Source: Bordetella parapertussis (GTDB lineage Bacteria > Pseudomonadota > Gammaproteobacteria > Burkholderiales > SG8-39). From it: a DNA stretch of 64,000 bases. The notes beneath the pieces are model-generated. The model did not search any database, was not told the DNA's origin, and was given only the letters and a program-made list of their open reading frames with translations. Below, piece after piece: positions 44,652 through 53,994 of this stretch. The first letter of the stretch is position 1; every line of letters starts with the position of its first letter. The stretch lies in NCBI GenBank assembly GCA_945862265.1, contig CAMAXP010000024.1, positions 1 through 64,000 of the forward strand, given 5' to 3'. The position numbers and the translations under genes are program-made.

Positions 44652-45520
44652 CGAACAAATCGCAGGATTCCGCCGGCATGAGTTACCTCGATTCGCTGCC
44701 GCGGCGCTGGGTGACGCTGTACATCCCGGTCATCGTCTTCCTGATCGTGCTCCTGTTCCCCTTCTACTGGATGGCGATGACCGCGTTCAAGCCTAACGAG
44801 GAGCTCGCTGCGCGCGCCGCGAACCCGTTCTGGATCGTGACACCGACTCTGGCGCATTTCGAGCGGCTGCTATTCAAGACCGACTATCCCCAATGGATGT
44901 GGAACACCATCCTGGTCTCCGTCGTCTCCACGTTTGCCTCGCTCGCGGCCAGCGTGTTCGCGGCCTACGCCATCGAGCGGCTGCGCTTCAAGGGCTCGCG
45001 GCAGACCGGCCTCGCGATCTTCCTCGCATATCTAGTGCCGCCGTCGATCCTCTTCATTCCGCTTGCGGCGATCGTGGTCCAGATGGGCCTGTTCGACACC
45101 CGCTGGGCGCTGATCCTCACCTACCCGACCTTCCTGATCCCGTTCTGCACCTGGCTGCTGATGGGGTATTTCCGCTCGATCCCGTACGAGCTCGAAGAGT
45201 GCGCGCTCATCGACGGCGCGACGCGCTGGCAGATCCTGGTGAAGATCATCCTGCCGCTCGCCGTGCCCGGCCTGATCTCGGCCGGGATTTTCGCCTTCAC
45301 CCTGTCGTGGAACGAGTTCATCTACGCGCTCACCTTCGTGTCGTCCTCAGAGACCAAGACCGTGCCGGTGGGCGTGGTGACCGAACTGGTCGAGGGCGAC
45401 GTCTACCACTGGGGCGCCCTGATGGCCGGCGCGCTGCTGGGCTCGCTGCCGGTGGCGGTGCTGTACTCGTTTTTCGTCGAATATTACGTCTCGGGCATGA
45501 CTGGGGCGGTAAAGGAGTAA
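44648..45520 (+). CDS. Sugar ABC importer permease (MalG/UgpE type)
   Basis: This 290-residue permease has six predicted transmembrane segments and the coupling motif YELEECALIDGATRWQILVKIILPLAVPG. The segment WMAMTAFKPNEEL after helix 1 is typical of MalG-type partners. The next gene, an SDR, starts 6 bp downstream, so catabolic enzyme and transporter are co-expressed. Confidence 0.93.
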   Translation: MTNKSQDSAGMSYLDSLPRRWVTLYIPVIVFLIVLLFPFYWMAMTAFKPNEELAARAANPFWIVTPTLAHFERLLFKTDYPQWMWNTILVSVVSTFASLAASVFAAYAIERLRFKGSRQTGLAIFLAYLVPPSILFIPLAAIVVQMGLFDTRWALILTYPTFLIPFCTWLLMGYFRSIPYELEECALIDGATRWQILVKIILPLAVPGLISAGIFAFTLSWNEFIYALTFVSSSETKTVPVGVVTELVEGDVYHWGALMAGALLGSLPVAVLYSFFVEYYVSGMTGAVKE

Positions 45521-45526
45521 GCGGGC

Positions 45527-46228
45527 ATGAACCAACTGGATTTCAAGGGCCGCACGGCCATCGTCACGGGCGGCATGCAGGGCATCGGCGCGGCCATCGT
45601 CAAGCGCCTGGAAGCCTCCGGCGCGAAGGTCCGTATCTGGGACCTGGACGCCCCCGAAAAGGTGGACGTCGCCGACCCAGGATCGGTCGAGCGCGCGACG
45701 GCGCGCGCCGTTGCGGACCTAGGGAAGATCGACGTGCTCGTCAACAATGCCGGCATCGCGGGCATGAACAAGCCCACCGTGGACTACCCTGTTGAGGAGT
45801 GGCTCAAGGTCCTGTCAGTCAACCTCACGAGCCAGTTCCTGTGCTGCCGTGCCGTCGCACCGCACATGGTGAAGGGCGGATACGGGCGCATCGTCAATAT
45901 CGCATCGGTCGCCGGCAAGGAAGGCAACCCCAACGCCGTGGCCTATTCGGCATCGAAGGCCGGCGTGATCTCGCTCACCAAGTCGCTGGGCAAGGAACTC
46001 GCGCAGACCGGGGTGCTTGTGAACTGCGTGACGCCAGCCGCCGCGAAGACCGCAATCTTCGACCAGATGACCGAGCAGCACATCAATTACATGCTCGCCA
46101 AGATCCCGATGAACCGCTTCGTGCAAGTGGACGAGATCGCCGCACTGGTGGGCTGGCTGGCCTCGGAAGACTGCTCATTTTCCACGGCAGGCGTGTTCGA
46201 CATTTCCGGTGGCCGGGCCACCTACTAG
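45527..46228 (+). CDS. Short-chain dehydrogenase/reductase
   Basis: The 233-residue SDR has TGGMQGIG, NNAGIAG, NIASVAGKEG and the catalytic AYSASKAG, with a SGG-type C-terminus. It is shorter than most classical SDRs because the region after the first strand is compact (RIWDLDAPEKVDVADP). Its position after the sugar permeases and before a sugar-acid dehydratase suggests it oxidises the imported sugar, or a downstream intermediate, with NAD(P). No lactonase gene is obvious in the cluster. Confidence 0.85.
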   Translation: MNQLDFKGRTAIVTGGMQGIGAAIVKRLEASGAKVRIWDLDAPEKVDVADPGSVERATARAVADLGKIDVLVNNAGIAGMNKPTVDYPVEEWLKVLSVNLTSQFLCCRAVAPHMVKGGYGRIVNIASVAGKEGNPNAVAYSASKAGVISLTKSLGKELAQTGVLVNCVTPAAAKTAIFDQMTEQHINYMLAKIPMNRFVQVDEIAALVGWLASEDCSFSTAGVFDISGGRATY

Positions 46229-46243
46229 GACAGGAAAAGACAG

Positions 46244-47980
46244 ATGGCTACCAAGAAGAAGGACTCGACGCTGCGCAGTATCAAGTGGTTCGGCCGTGAT
46301 GACATCTACGGCTTCATCTACCGCAGCTGGATGAAAAACAAGGGCATCCCCCACGACCAGTTCGACGGCCGCCCGGTGATCGGCATCTGCAACACGTGGT
46401 CCGAACTGGTGCCCTGCAACTCGCACTTCCGGGTCATTGCCGAACACGTGCGTGCCGGCGTGCTGGAGGCCGGCGGCTTCCCGCTGGAATTCCCGGTGAT
46501 GTCGCTGGGCGAGACGCTGCTGCGCCCGACCGCCATGCTCTACCGCAACCTCGTCAGCATGGACGTCGAGGAATCGATCCGCGGCAATCCGCTGGACGGC
46601 GTGGTGCTGCTGGTGGGCTGCGACAAGACCACCCCCGCATTGCTGATGGGTGCGGCGAGCGTGGACCTGCCCACGGTCGCCGTCTCCGGCGGCCCGATGC
46701 TCTCGGGCAAGTACCGCGGCACCGACATCGGCTCGGGCACCAACGTGTGGTCGATGTCCGAAGACCTGCGCGCCGGCAAGATCACGCAGGACGAGTTCCA
46801 CGAAGCGGAATCGTGCATGCACCGCTCGCACGGGCACTGCATGACGATGGGCACGGCCTCCACGATGGCTTCGATGGTCGAGGCGCTGGGCGTCGGCATG
46901 CCGGGCAATGCCGCCATCCCTGCTGTGGATGCGCGCCGCAACGTGCTCGCGCGCGAAGCCGGGCGCCGGGCGGTCGAGATGGTGCGCGAGAAGATGAACC
47001 TCTCGAAAGTGCTGACCCGCAAGGCCTTCGAGAACGCGATCCGGGTCAACGCCGCGATCGGCGGCTCGACCAACGCAGTCATCCACCTCATCGCGATCGC
47101 CCGCCGGATCGGGGTGGACCTGAAGCTCGAGGACTGGGACAAGTACGGCCGGGGCATCCATACGCTGCTGAACCTGATGCCGAACGGGAAGTACCTGATG
47201 GAGGACTTCTACTATGCGGGCGGCCTCCCCGCGGTGATCCGCGAACTGGGCAGGAAGGGCAAGCTCAACAAGGACGCGCTGACGATCAACGGCAAGTCGA
47301 TCTGGGAAAACAACAAGGATGCGCCCTGCTACAACCGCAAGGTGATCTACAGCTTCGACAAGCCCTTCAAGAAGAACACCGGTATTGCGGTGCTGCGCGG
47401 CAACCTCTGCCCGGACGGCGCGATCATCAAGCCCTCCGCCGCCACCCCCAAGCTGATGAAGCACAAGGGAAGGGCGGTCGTTTTCGAGAACATCGAGGAC
47501 TTCCACACGCGCATCGACGATCCGAAACTCGCCATCGACGCCGACAGCGTCATGGTGCTGAAGAACTGCGGCCCCAAGGGGTACCCGGGCATGGCCGAGG
47601 TCGGCAACATGCCCCTGCCTCCGCGACTGCTGAAGAAGGGCATCACCGACATGGTGCGGATCTCGGATGCACGCATGAGCGGCACCGCCTACGGGACCGT
47701 GGTGTTGCATGCGGCACCTGAGGCAGCCGCAGGTGGGACCCTCGCGCTGGTGCAGAACGGCGACATGATTGAGCTGGACGTGGCAAAGCGCCGGCTCGAA
47801 CTGCTGGTGCCGGAAGAAGAACTCGCGAAGCGCCGCAAGAAGTGGAAGGCACCGAAGCCGCCCCTTACCCGCGGCTACTGGAAGCTCTACAACGACCACG
47901 TCCTGCAGGCCAACGACGGCGCAGACCTGGATTTCCTCGTCGGCAAGAGCGGGCCGCTCGTGCCGAGGGACAACCACTGA
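46244..47980 (+). CDS. IlvD/Edd-family dehydratase (sugar-acid dehydratase type)
   Basis: The 578-residue iron-sulfur dehydratase has three conserved cysteine positions for the [2Fe-2S] cluster: GICNTWSELVPCN, GCDKTTPA and SHGHCMTMGTAS. The family also includes dihydroxy-acid dehydratase and 6-phosphogluconate dehydratase. The subgroup with this spacing and an NAAIGGSTNAVIHL block is typical of L-arabonate/D-xylonate/L-fuconate-type dehydratases, which make 2-keto-3-deoxy acids. That is the substrate expected for the SDR and FAH genes on the other side of the regulator. It is probably cytosolic and oxygen-sensitive. Confidence 0.88.
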   Translation: MATKKKDSTLRSIKWFGRDDIYGFIYRSWMKNKGIPHDQFDGRPVIGICNTWSELVPCNSHFRVIAEHVRAGVLEAGGFPLEFPVMSLGETLLRPTAMLYRNLVSMDVEESIRGNPLDGVVLLVGCDKTTPALLMGAASVDLPTVAVSGGPMLSGKYRGTDIGSGTNVWSMSEDLRAGKITQDEFHEAESCMHRSHGHCMTMGTASTMASMVEALGVGMPGNAAIPAVDARRNVLAREAGRRAVEMVREKMNLSKVLTRKAFENAIRVNAAIGGSTNAVIHLIAIARRIGVDLKLEDWDKYGRGIHTLLNLMPNGKYLMEDFYYAGGLPAVIRELGRKGKLNKDALTINGKSIWENNKDAPCYNRKVIYSFDKPFKKNTGIAVLRGNLCPDGAIIKPSAATPKLMKHKGRAVVFENIEDFHTRIDDPKLAIDADSVMVLKNCGPKGYPGMAEVGNMPLPPRLLKKGITDMVRISDARMSGTAYGTVVLHAAPEAAAGGTLALVQNGDMIELDVAKRRLELLVPEEELAKRRKKWKAPKPPLTRGYWKLYNDHVLQANDGADLDFLVGKSGPLVPRDNH

Positions 47981-48002
47981 CACATTTGCGGGCGAGGGAC
48001 TG

Positions 48003-48587
48003 ATGAGCGCAACCGATGCGGGCGAAGAGCACGTCCTGGGGAACGACGGGCAGTTCCATGTCACGGACGAGCCGATCGACGTCTCGATCTACGCCTTCGA
48101 GGACTGGGTCAGCTTCGCCCTGTTCTGGGCACTTGCCTTCGTCGTCTTCTACCAGGTGTTCACCCGCTACGCGCTGAACGACGCTGCGGGGTGGACTGAG
48201 GAGATCGCGAGGTACCTGCTGGTAGCCGTGGTGTTCATCGGCGCCGCGATGTCGGTCCGGAAAAACAACCACATCCACGTGGACTATTTCTACCGGCTGA
48301 TGCCCAAGGCCATGGGACGAGTCGTGGCCACACTCGTTGACGGGGTACGCTGTGCGTTCCTCGGCTATGCAACCTGGCTCACCTGGCAGCTTATCGGCAA
48401 GATCGGCAGCTCGCGCATGGCGATCGTCGACCTCCCGATGGGCTGGGTCTTCGGCGCCATGATGTTCGGTTTCGCGCTGATGTTCCTGCGCTCGCTGCAG
48501 GTGGCCTGGCGCCATTGGCAACAGGGGTTCACGGTGCTGGAGCGGCCGGAATTCGCGGACGACCTGCCTGCGGAGAACGCCAAATGA
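48003..48587 (+). CDS. dctQ: TRAP transporter small permease (DctQ)
   Basis: This 194-residue protein has four predicted transmembrane helices with the DctQ pattern VFYQVFTRYALNDAAGWTEEIARYLLVAVVFIGAAMSVRKNNHIHVDYFY. The unusually long N-terminal cytoplasmic part (about 35 residues) is acidic. The stop overlaps the large permease start as ATGA. No DctP receptor gene is in this window, so the receptor must come from elsewhere. Confidence 0.9.
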   Translation: MSATDAGEEHVLGNDGQFHVTDEPIDVSIYAFEDWVSFALFWALAFVVFYQVFTRYALNDAAGWTEEIARYLLVAVVFIGAAMSVRKNNHIHVDYFYRLMPKAMGRVVATLVDGVRCAFLGYATWLTWQLIGKIGSSRMAIVDLPMGWVFGAMMFGFALMFLRSLQVAWRHWQQGFTVLERPEFADDLPAENAK

Positions 48588-49858
48588 GCTCGGGACTGCT
48601 GACCGGATTTCTCGCGCTGATGGTCAGCGGCCTTCCGGTCGCGATGGCAATGGCGGTGGCATCGCTCGTCTTCGTCATGGCCTCGGGCACGATCCCCGAC
48701 TTCGTGGTGATCCACCGGATGTACGGCGGGATCGACAGCTTCCCCCTGCTCGCAGTGCCTTTCTTCATCTTTGCCGGCAACCTGATGAACTCCGCCGGCA
48801 TCACCAACCGGATCTACAACTTTGCGCTGGCGCTGGTGGGCTGGATGAAGGGCGGCCTGGGACACGTCAATGTCGTCGGTTCTATGATTTTTGCGGGCAT
48901 GTCCGGCACGGCCATCGCCGATGCCGCAGGACTCGGGACGATCGAACTGAAGGCGATGAAGGATCACGGGTACCCGACCGAGTTCGCCATCGGAGTCACG
49001 GCGGCCTCGGCCACGGTCGGCCCGATCATCCCGCCTTCGCTCCCCTTCGTGATCTACGGGATGATGGCAGGCGTATCGATCGGCCAGCTGTTCCTCGCCG
49101 GCGTGATCCCGGGACTCATCATGGGCGTCACGATGATGCTGACGGTCGCGTACTACGCGCATACGCGCAACTACGGCACGGATGCGGTGTTTTCCTGGGC
49201 GCGCCTCGGCAAGACGTTCGTTGAGGCCTTCCTCGCCATGATGACCCCGGTGTTGCTGGTCGGCGGCATGACGATGGGCGTCTTCACCCCGACGGAAGGC
49301 GCCATCGCCGCGTCGGCGTGGGCGCTGGGACTGGGGCTGTTCTGGTACCGGACGCTCAACTGGAAGCTGCTGGTAAAGATCTCGATGGACACGATCGAGA
49401 CCACGGCGACAGTCCTTTTCATCGTCGCCGCCGCTTCGATCTTCGGCTGGCTGCTGACCGTGACCCGGGTGACCGATGCCGTGGCGCTCTGGGTGCTGTC
49501 CTTTACCCAGGACCCGAACATGTTCCTGCTGCTCGCCAACCTGCTGATGCTGTTCGTCGGGTGCTTTCTCGAACCGACCGCAGCGATCACGCTGCTCGTA
49601 CCGATCCTGATCCCGATCTGCCAGAAGCTTGGCATCGACCTGGTCCATTTCGGCCTCGTCATGGTGCTGAACCTGATGATCGGGCTGCTGCACCCGCCCA
49701 TGGGCACCGTGCTGTTCGTCCTGTCGCGGGTTGCGAAACTATCTTTCGAACGGACCACCATGGCGATACTTCCGTGGCTGGTGCCGCTTATTGCCACCCT
49801 GGCGTTGTGCACCTATGTCCCGGCCGTCGTCCTGTGGCTTCCACGCCAGTTTTTCTGA
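48584..49858 (+). CDS. dctM: TRAP transporter large permease (DctM)
   Basis: The 424-residue protein has about 12 hydrophobic helices and DctM landmarks: ALMVSGLPVAMAMAVASL, PFFIFAGNLMNSAGIT, GSMIFAGMSGTAIADAAGLG, VGPIIPPSLPFVIYG and MGVFTPTEGAI. It is a secondary symporter, usually sodium-driven, for carboxylates and sugar acids, and normally needs DctP. The UxaA-family gene begins 10 bp later, hinting at a hexuronate- or aldonate-like substrate. Confidence 0.92.
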   Translation: MSSGLLTGFLALMVSGLPVAMAMAVASLVFVMASGTIPDFVVIHRMYGGIDSFPLLAVPFFIFAGNLMNSAGITNRIYNFALALVGWMKGGLGHVNVVGSMIFAGMSGTAIADAAGLGTIELKAMKDHGYPTEFAIGVTAASATVGPIIPPSLPFVIYGMMAGVSIGQLFLAGVIPGLIMGVTMMLTVAYYAHTRNYGTDAVFSWARLGKTFVEAFLAMMTPVLLVGGMTMGVFTPTEGAIAASAWALGLGLFWYRTLNWKLLVKISMDTIETTATVLFIVAAASIFGWLLTVTRVTDAVALWVLSFTQDPNMFLLLANLLMLFVGCFLEPTAAITLLVPILIPICQKLGIDLVHFGLVMVLNLMIGLLHPPMGTVLFVLSRVAKLSFERTTMAILPWLVPLIATLALCTYVPAVVLWLPRQFF

Positions 49859-49868
49859 GGACCGACCC

Positions 49869-51392
49869 ATGCTCCAAGCCACCGACCTGACGATCCGCCT
49901 GAACCCCGCGGACGACGTAGTCATTGCCCGCGTGGAGATTCCCAAGGGCACCACCTTGGTCAAGGAAGGCAACGTCCGGGTCACGGTAACCGTCCCGGCC
50001 GGGCACAAGATCGCGGTGCGCGATGTCGCGAAGGGTAAGCCCGTACGGCGCTACGACCAGATCATCGGCTTTGCGTCGCAGGACATCGCCGCAGGGGACC
50101 ATGTCCATGTCCACAACCTTGCGATGGGGGATTTCCAGCGGGACTACGCTTTCTGTGTCGACCAGAAGCCGACTGAATACGCGCAGCCGGCGGCGACCTT
50201 CCAGGGAATAGTCCGTGCGGACGGGCATGTCGCCACTCGCAACTACATCGGCATCCTGACCAGCGTGAACTGCTCGGCCACGGTGGCACGCATGGTAGCC
50301 GACCACTTCCGCAATCGGCTCGGCGACTACCCGAACGTGGACGGCGTCGTCGCCCTGACCCACAAATCCGGCTGTGGCATGGCCTCCGAGGGCGAGGCGA
50401 TGGACCTGTTGCGCCGGACCATGGCCGGCTATGCGCGCCACCCCAATTTCAGCGCGGTACAGGTGGTGGGACTGGGCTGCGAGGCGAACCAGATCTCAAG
50501 CTTCGTTTCAACGCAGGAACTCAAACGCAGCGACAAGTTCTCCACCTACACCATCCAGGGCAAGGGCGGGACGATGAAGGCGGTGCGCGAAGGGATTGCA
50601 CGCGTGGAGGCCGCGCTGCCGGAAGCCAACAAGGCCGTCCGTGTGACAGTACCGGCGAGCCACCTGACCCTGGGCCTGCAATGCGGCGGATCGGACGGGT
50701 ACTCGGGCATCTCGGCCAATCCGGCGCTGGGCCACGCCGTCGACCTGCTGGTTCGCCATGGCGGGTCGGCGATCCTGTCCGAAACCCCGGAGATCTACGG
50801 TGCCGAGCACCTGCTGACCCGACGGGCCGTAAGCCGGGAGGTCGGCGAGAAACTGGTCCGGCGCATCCGCTGGTGGGAGGAGTACACCAGCCGAAACGGC
50901 AACGAAATGAACAACAACCCCTCGCCCGGCAATAAGGCCGGGGGGCTCACCACGATCCTCGAGAAATCCCTCGGGGCCGTGGCCAAGGGCGGCACGACGA
51001 ACCTCGTCGACGTGCTCGAGTACGCCCAGCCGATGGTCACCCGCGGCTTCAATTACATGGATACGCCCGGCTACGACCCGGTCTCCGCCACCGGCCAGGT
51101 TGCGGGCGGCGCGAACATGATCGTATTCACCACCGGCCGCGGTTCCGCCTACGGCTGCAAGCCGGCCCCCTCCCTCAAGCTCGCAACCAACAGCGCCCTC
51201 TATGCCCACCAGGAAGAGGACATGGACCTGAATTGCGGCACAATCGTGGACGGCAGGGAGTCGATCGAGGCAGCCGGGCAGCGGATCTTCGAGCTGATCC
51301 TCGAAACTGCGTCCGGCCGCAAGACCAAGAGCGAAGCCTGGGGCTATGGCGAAGACGAGTTCGCGCCATGGGTCCTTGGCGCAACCATGTAA
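49869..51392 (+). CDS. UxaA/GarD-family sugar-acid dehydratase (altronate/galactarate type)
   Basis: The 507-residue protein has both parts of the family: an N-terminal SAF domain (residues 1 to about 100, with KIAVRDVAKGKPVRRYDQIIGFA) and a C-terminal catalytic domain with GYVRADGHVATRN-like FQGIVRADGHVATRNYIGILTSVNCSAT, THKSGCGMASEG and LGLQCGGSDGYSGISANPALG. GarD and UxaA use Fe(II) or similar metal to dehydrate D-galactarate or D-altronate. The presence of a second dehydratase of a different family in one cluster suggests two sugar acids or alternate stereochemistry. The substrate is unproven. Confidence 0.87.
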   Translation: MLQATDLTIRLNPADDVVIARVEIPKGTTLVKEGNVRVTVTVPAGHKIAVRDVAKGKPVRRYDQIIGFASQDIAAGDHVHVHNLAMGDFQRDYAFCVDQKPTEYAQPAATFQGIVRADGHVATRNYIGILTSVNCSATVARMVADHFRNRLGDYPNVDGVVALTHKSGCGMASEGEAMDLLRRTMAGYARHPNFSAVQVVGLGCEANQISSFVSTQELKRSDKFSTYTIQGKGGTMKAVREGIARVEAALPEANKAVRVTVPASHLTLGLQCGGSDGYSGISANPALGHAVDLLVRHGGSAILSETPEIYGAEHLLTRRAVSREVGEKLVRRIRWWEEYTSRNGNEMNNNPSPGNKAGGLTTILEKSLGAVAKGGTTNLVDVLEYAQPMVTRGFNYMDTPGYDPVSATGQVAGGANMIVFTTGRGSAYGCKPAPSLKLATNSALYAHQEEDMDLNCGTIVDGRESIEAAGQRIFELILETASGRKTKSEAWGYGEDEFAPWVLGATM

Positions 51393-51412
51393 CCCATTCT
51401 GAAGAGCAGGCC

Positions 51413-52090
51413 ATGTCCACCATAGGTTTCCGAGTCTTCCCCTCCCCGCCCCGTCCCGCAGAGCGACTGCTGAAGGCTTTCGCCGACCTGCCCACGTCGA
51501 ACATCAGCGACAACATGCTGCGGCACTATGGCGCAGGGGCGCAGCTGCGCCCCTACCACCAGGGCGGAAAACTGGTCGGCCCGGCCTTCACCGTGAAGAC
51601 CCGTCCCGGCGACAACCTGCTGACCCACAAGGCCATCGACATGGCCGCCCCTGGCGACGTGATCCTGGTCGATGCCGGCGGTGCCCTGGATCACGCGATC
51701 ATCGGCGAAATCATGACCTCGCACGCAAAGAAGCGCGGCGTGGCCGGCATGATCATCGATGGCGCGATCCGTGATCTGGACGCGATTGCGGCGAGCGACT
51801 TCCCGGTCTACGCCTGCGGTGTGACCCATCGGGGCCCCTACAAGGACGGCCCGGGGGAAATCAATGTGCAGATCTCGATCGCAGGCATGGTGGTGAATCC
51901 CGGTGACATCATCGTCGCCGATGCGGATGGCGTGATTGCGATCTCCCAGGCCGAAGCCGAGCAGGTCATTGCGCTGACGATCGCGCAGAAAAACAAGGAA
52001 GAAGCCACGCTGGCCGCGATTGCTGCTGGCAAGGTCGATCGCAGCTGGGTGGACAAGCTGCTGCGCGAAAAGGGCTGCACCCTGCCCTGA
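51413..52090 (+). CDS. RraA-family protein (HMG/CHA aldolase-like)
   Basis: This 225-residue protein has the RraA fold: SNISDNMLRHYG, GPAFTVKTRPGDNLLTHKAIDMAAPGDVILVDAGG, and the GVAGMIIDGAIRDLDAI segment with a probable Asp/Arg metal and pyruvate site. Members include the class II pyruvate aldolase for 4-hydroxy-4-methyl-2-oxoglutarate and several oxaloacetate decarboxylases, besides the RNase E regulator proper. In a sugar-acid cluster a pyruvate-releasing aldolase or decarboxylase is the better guess. It lies 20 bp after the UxaA-family gene. Confidence 0.85.
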   Translation: MSTIGFRVFPSPPRPAERLLKAFADLPTSNISDNMLRHYGAGAQLRPYHQGGKLVGPAFTVKTRPGDNLLTHKAIDMAAPGDVILVDAGGALDHAIIGEIMTSHAKKRGVAGMIIDGAIRDLDAIAASDFPVYACGVTHRGPYKDGPGEINVQISIAGMVVNPGDIIVADADGVIAISQAEAEQVIALTIAQKNKEEATLAAIAAGKVDRSWVDKLLREKGCTLP

Positions 52091-52101
52091 CTGGAGGAAT
52101 C

Positions 52102-52473
52102 ATGGCGCTGCGCGCCGCAGGTTTTCTGGTTGCATCGCTGGCGATAGTCACAGCCGCCCTTCCCGGCGGCACTTTCGCCGCGTCGAAGGCACCGCCTCCG
52201 ACCGGGGCGCTTGCATACCACCGGGATTCGGGCAGCTTCGGTTTTGCGGTGAACGCCAAAGACTCCCGCAGCGCCCGGATCGAAGCGCTCAAGCAATGCG
52301 GGCACCCGAAATGCGAGGTGGTATCCAGCCTGAGCAAGGATTGCGGTGCCATTGCCAACGGGCCGATAAAATTCGTCGCCTCCCGTGGCGCCACGCGCCG
52401 GGAAGCCGAAGCCCGCGCGCTGCGGCTCTGTGGAGAGCAATGCGAAATCGTCGGATGGGCCTGCCCACGCTGA
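52102..52473 (+). CDS. DUF4189 secreted protein
   Basis: This 123-residue protein has a signal peptide (MALRAAGFLVASLAIVTAALPGGTFAASK) and a DUF4189-like domain with GALAYHRDSGSFGFAVNAKD, CGHPKCEVV, CGAIANGPIKFVASRG, then ALRLCGEQCEIVGWAC. Conserved cysteine pairs suggest disulfides in the periplasm. Such proteins are of unknown function. It is 11 bp after the RraA-family gene with GGAGG at its start, so it may be read through from that operon. Confidence 0.7.
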   Translation: MALRAAGFLVASLAIVTAALPGGTFAASKAPPPTGALAYHRDSGSFGFAVNAKDSRSARIEALKQCGHPKCEVVSSLSKDCGAIANGPIKFVASRGATRREAEARALRLCGEQCEIVGWACPR

Positions 52474-52510
52474 TTTTCAAAGCAACGATTGCTGGCAAAG
52501 CGAGGCAAGG

Positions 52511-52539
52511 TTAACAGTTGTAAAAGTCCATCATAAAAT
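52511..52539 (+). promoter_or_regulatory. Candidate sigma-70 promoter
   Basis: TTAACA (52511-52516) and TAAAAT (52534-52539) are separated by 17 bp in an AT-rich gap, about 48 bp upstream of the ATG at 52588. Both hexamers are close to the consensus. Confidence 0.45.
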
Positions 52540-52587
52540 GCAAAGCGCGATAGACGCTGGGGGCGCACTTTTGTTCCAATGTGACTC

Positions 52588-53004
52588 ATGCTTCGAACAC
52601 CATTCCTCCTGCTTGTTTTATCGCTCCTCCTCTCCACCACCGCCGCCGCCGATGTCCCGCCCCCAGGGCAATGCCTCAGGTTGACCGTGGCTGCCCGCGA
52701 CCTTGCCAGCTACGGCGACCAGGGTCGCCAGCACTACCGGATCGTTTTCGAAAATCAATGCGAGTCCACCCGCGTGGTCTACTGGTGTGCAGAGCATCCT
52801 TCGAAAAACCTGGCTTCGGCGCCCGTATGCATGCGCACGAGTAATTCGCCGGGCGGGAAGGCCGCCCCGCTCTATGCTGTAGTCAGGCAGCGCGAATTCC
52901 AGTGGACCTTCCCGCCCGGCACGAAGATCCGGTACGTGGACTGCAACGATTCGAGCGTCCCGACCAGCGACTTCCGCTGCTCCAGCCCAGGCAAGCGCCC
53001 CTAG
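52588..53004 (+). CDS. Hypothetical secreted protein (138 aa)
   Basis: The product has a clear signal peptide (MLRTPFLLLVLSLLLSTTAAA) and a small mature domain with several cysteines (GQCLRL, NQCEST, YWCAEH, PVCMRT, VDCNDS, RCSSP), probably disulfide-bonded in the periplasm. I do not recognise a family. It has its own promoter candidate in the 114-bp gap upstream and lies 41 bp before rsmE. Confidence 0.65.
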   Translation: MLRTPFLLLVLSLLLSTTAAADVPPPGQCLRLTVAARDLASYGDQGRQHYRIVFENQCESTRVVYWCAEHPSKNLASAPVCMRTSNSPGGKAAPLYAVVRQREFQWTFPPGTKIRYVDCNDSSVPTSDFRCSSPGKRP

Positions 53005-53045
53005 GCACGGGCCCCGGAAGGCCGGCATGCGAAAATGCGTGCTTC

Positions 53046-53789
53046 ATGACCTCTCCCCTCTCCCATATCCCACGCTTTCACGTCCCGTTCGCCCTCGCGA
53101 CGGGGGAGGAGTACGTGTTGCCGGGAGACGCCGGGCGCCACGCTTCCCGGGCACTCCGCCTTCGGGCAGGCGACGCGATCGCGCTTTTCAACGGCGCCGG
53201 CGGGGAGTTCGAAGCGAAAATCGCCCGGATTACCCGCGACGAGGTAGTGGTGGTATCAGGCCCGCAGTCGCCGATCGAGCGTGAATCACCGCTGTTGGTG
53301 ACCCTGGTCCAGGGGATCTCATCCGGGGATCGAATGGACCTCACCATCCAGAAGGCAGTCGAACTCGGCGTGACAGCGATACAGCCGGTGCTGGCGGAGC
53401 GCTCGGTCGTCAAACTTTCCCGAGAGCGAGGCAACTCGCGGCGTGAACACTGGCAGCGCGTAGCGGCCTCGGCTTGCGAGCAGTGCGGCCGCAATCGGGT
53501 CCCGTTGGTGGCCGAAGCCATTCCTGCCGTGGATTACGTTGCGCCCGAAGGCACCCTGAAACTGCTGTTGGTGCCAGGGGCGCATTCCGGGCTGCGTTCA
53601 CAGCCAATCGATCGCAACCAGCCAATCGTCCTGGCTGCCGGGCCGGAAGCCGGATTCAGTCCCCGCGAGGATGCAAAGCTGCTGGCCACCGGCTTCCTGC
53701 CAATCCACCTGGGGCCCCGGGTTCTGCGCACCGAGACCGCTGGACCTGCCGCCCTGGCGGCCTTGAACGCGCTGTACGGCGACGGTTAG
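53046..53789 (+). CDS. rsmE: 16S rRNA m3U1498 methyltransferase
   Basis: This 247-residue SPOUT-fold methyltransferase modifies U1498 of 16S rRNA. The N-terminal PUA-like domain is followed by SGDRMDLTIQKAVELGVTAIQPVLAERSVVK, GPEAGFSPREDA and HLGPRVLRTETA, the knot that binds SAM. Length and motifs are normal. The start at 53046 removes a non-homologous leader. Confidence 0.95.
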   Translation: MTSPLSHIPRFHVPFALATGEEYVLPGDAGRHASRALRLRAGDAIALFNGAGGEFEAKIARITRDEVVVVSGPQSPIERESPLLVTLVQGISSGDRMDLTIQKAVELGVTAIQPVLAERSVVKLSRERGNSRREHWQRVAASACEQCGRNRVPLVAEAIPAVDYVAPEGTLKLLLVPGAHSGLRSQPIDRNQPIVLAAGPEAGFSPREDAKLLATGFLPIHLGPRVLRTETAGPAALAALNALYGDG

Positions 53790-53971
53790 AACCTGGCAGG
53801 CGCCGGTTCGGCGCTCTGGTACGCAGGGGCATTCTGGCGCTCGCACTCCTTGCGTGCGATCGTCGAGAGGTCCTGCACAATTGAAATTGCAGCACCCTTG
53901 TATTGCGAAGGCCTGTCGGCCAGGGCATCGTAACGCCATGAACTGGCGTAATATTCGCGAACGCAAGCCAA
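53786..53971 (-). CDS. Small hypothetical protein (up to 61 aa), tentative
   Basis: A minus-strand frame between rsmE and argA encodes about 61 residues (VREYYASSWRYDALADRPSQ and so on) from a TTG. It fills nearly the whole 205-bp gap and its stop overlaps the rsmE stop by 4 bp. There is no clear RBS and no recognisable family. Divergent placement beside argA is compatible with a small real gene, but random openness in G+C-rich DNA is also possible. Confidence 0.35.
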   Translation of the reverse strand: MACVREYYASSWRYDALADRPSQYKGAAISIVQDLSTIARKECERQNAPAYQSAEPAPARF

Positions 53972-53994
53972 CCACCGCCAACCACTAGCCGCGT

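Noticed and set aside
46175..48064. A 629-aa minus-strand frame over the IlvD/Edd dehydratase
   Set aside because: The plus strand has all iron-sulfur cysteine motifs of the dehydratase. The minus frame is composition-driven.
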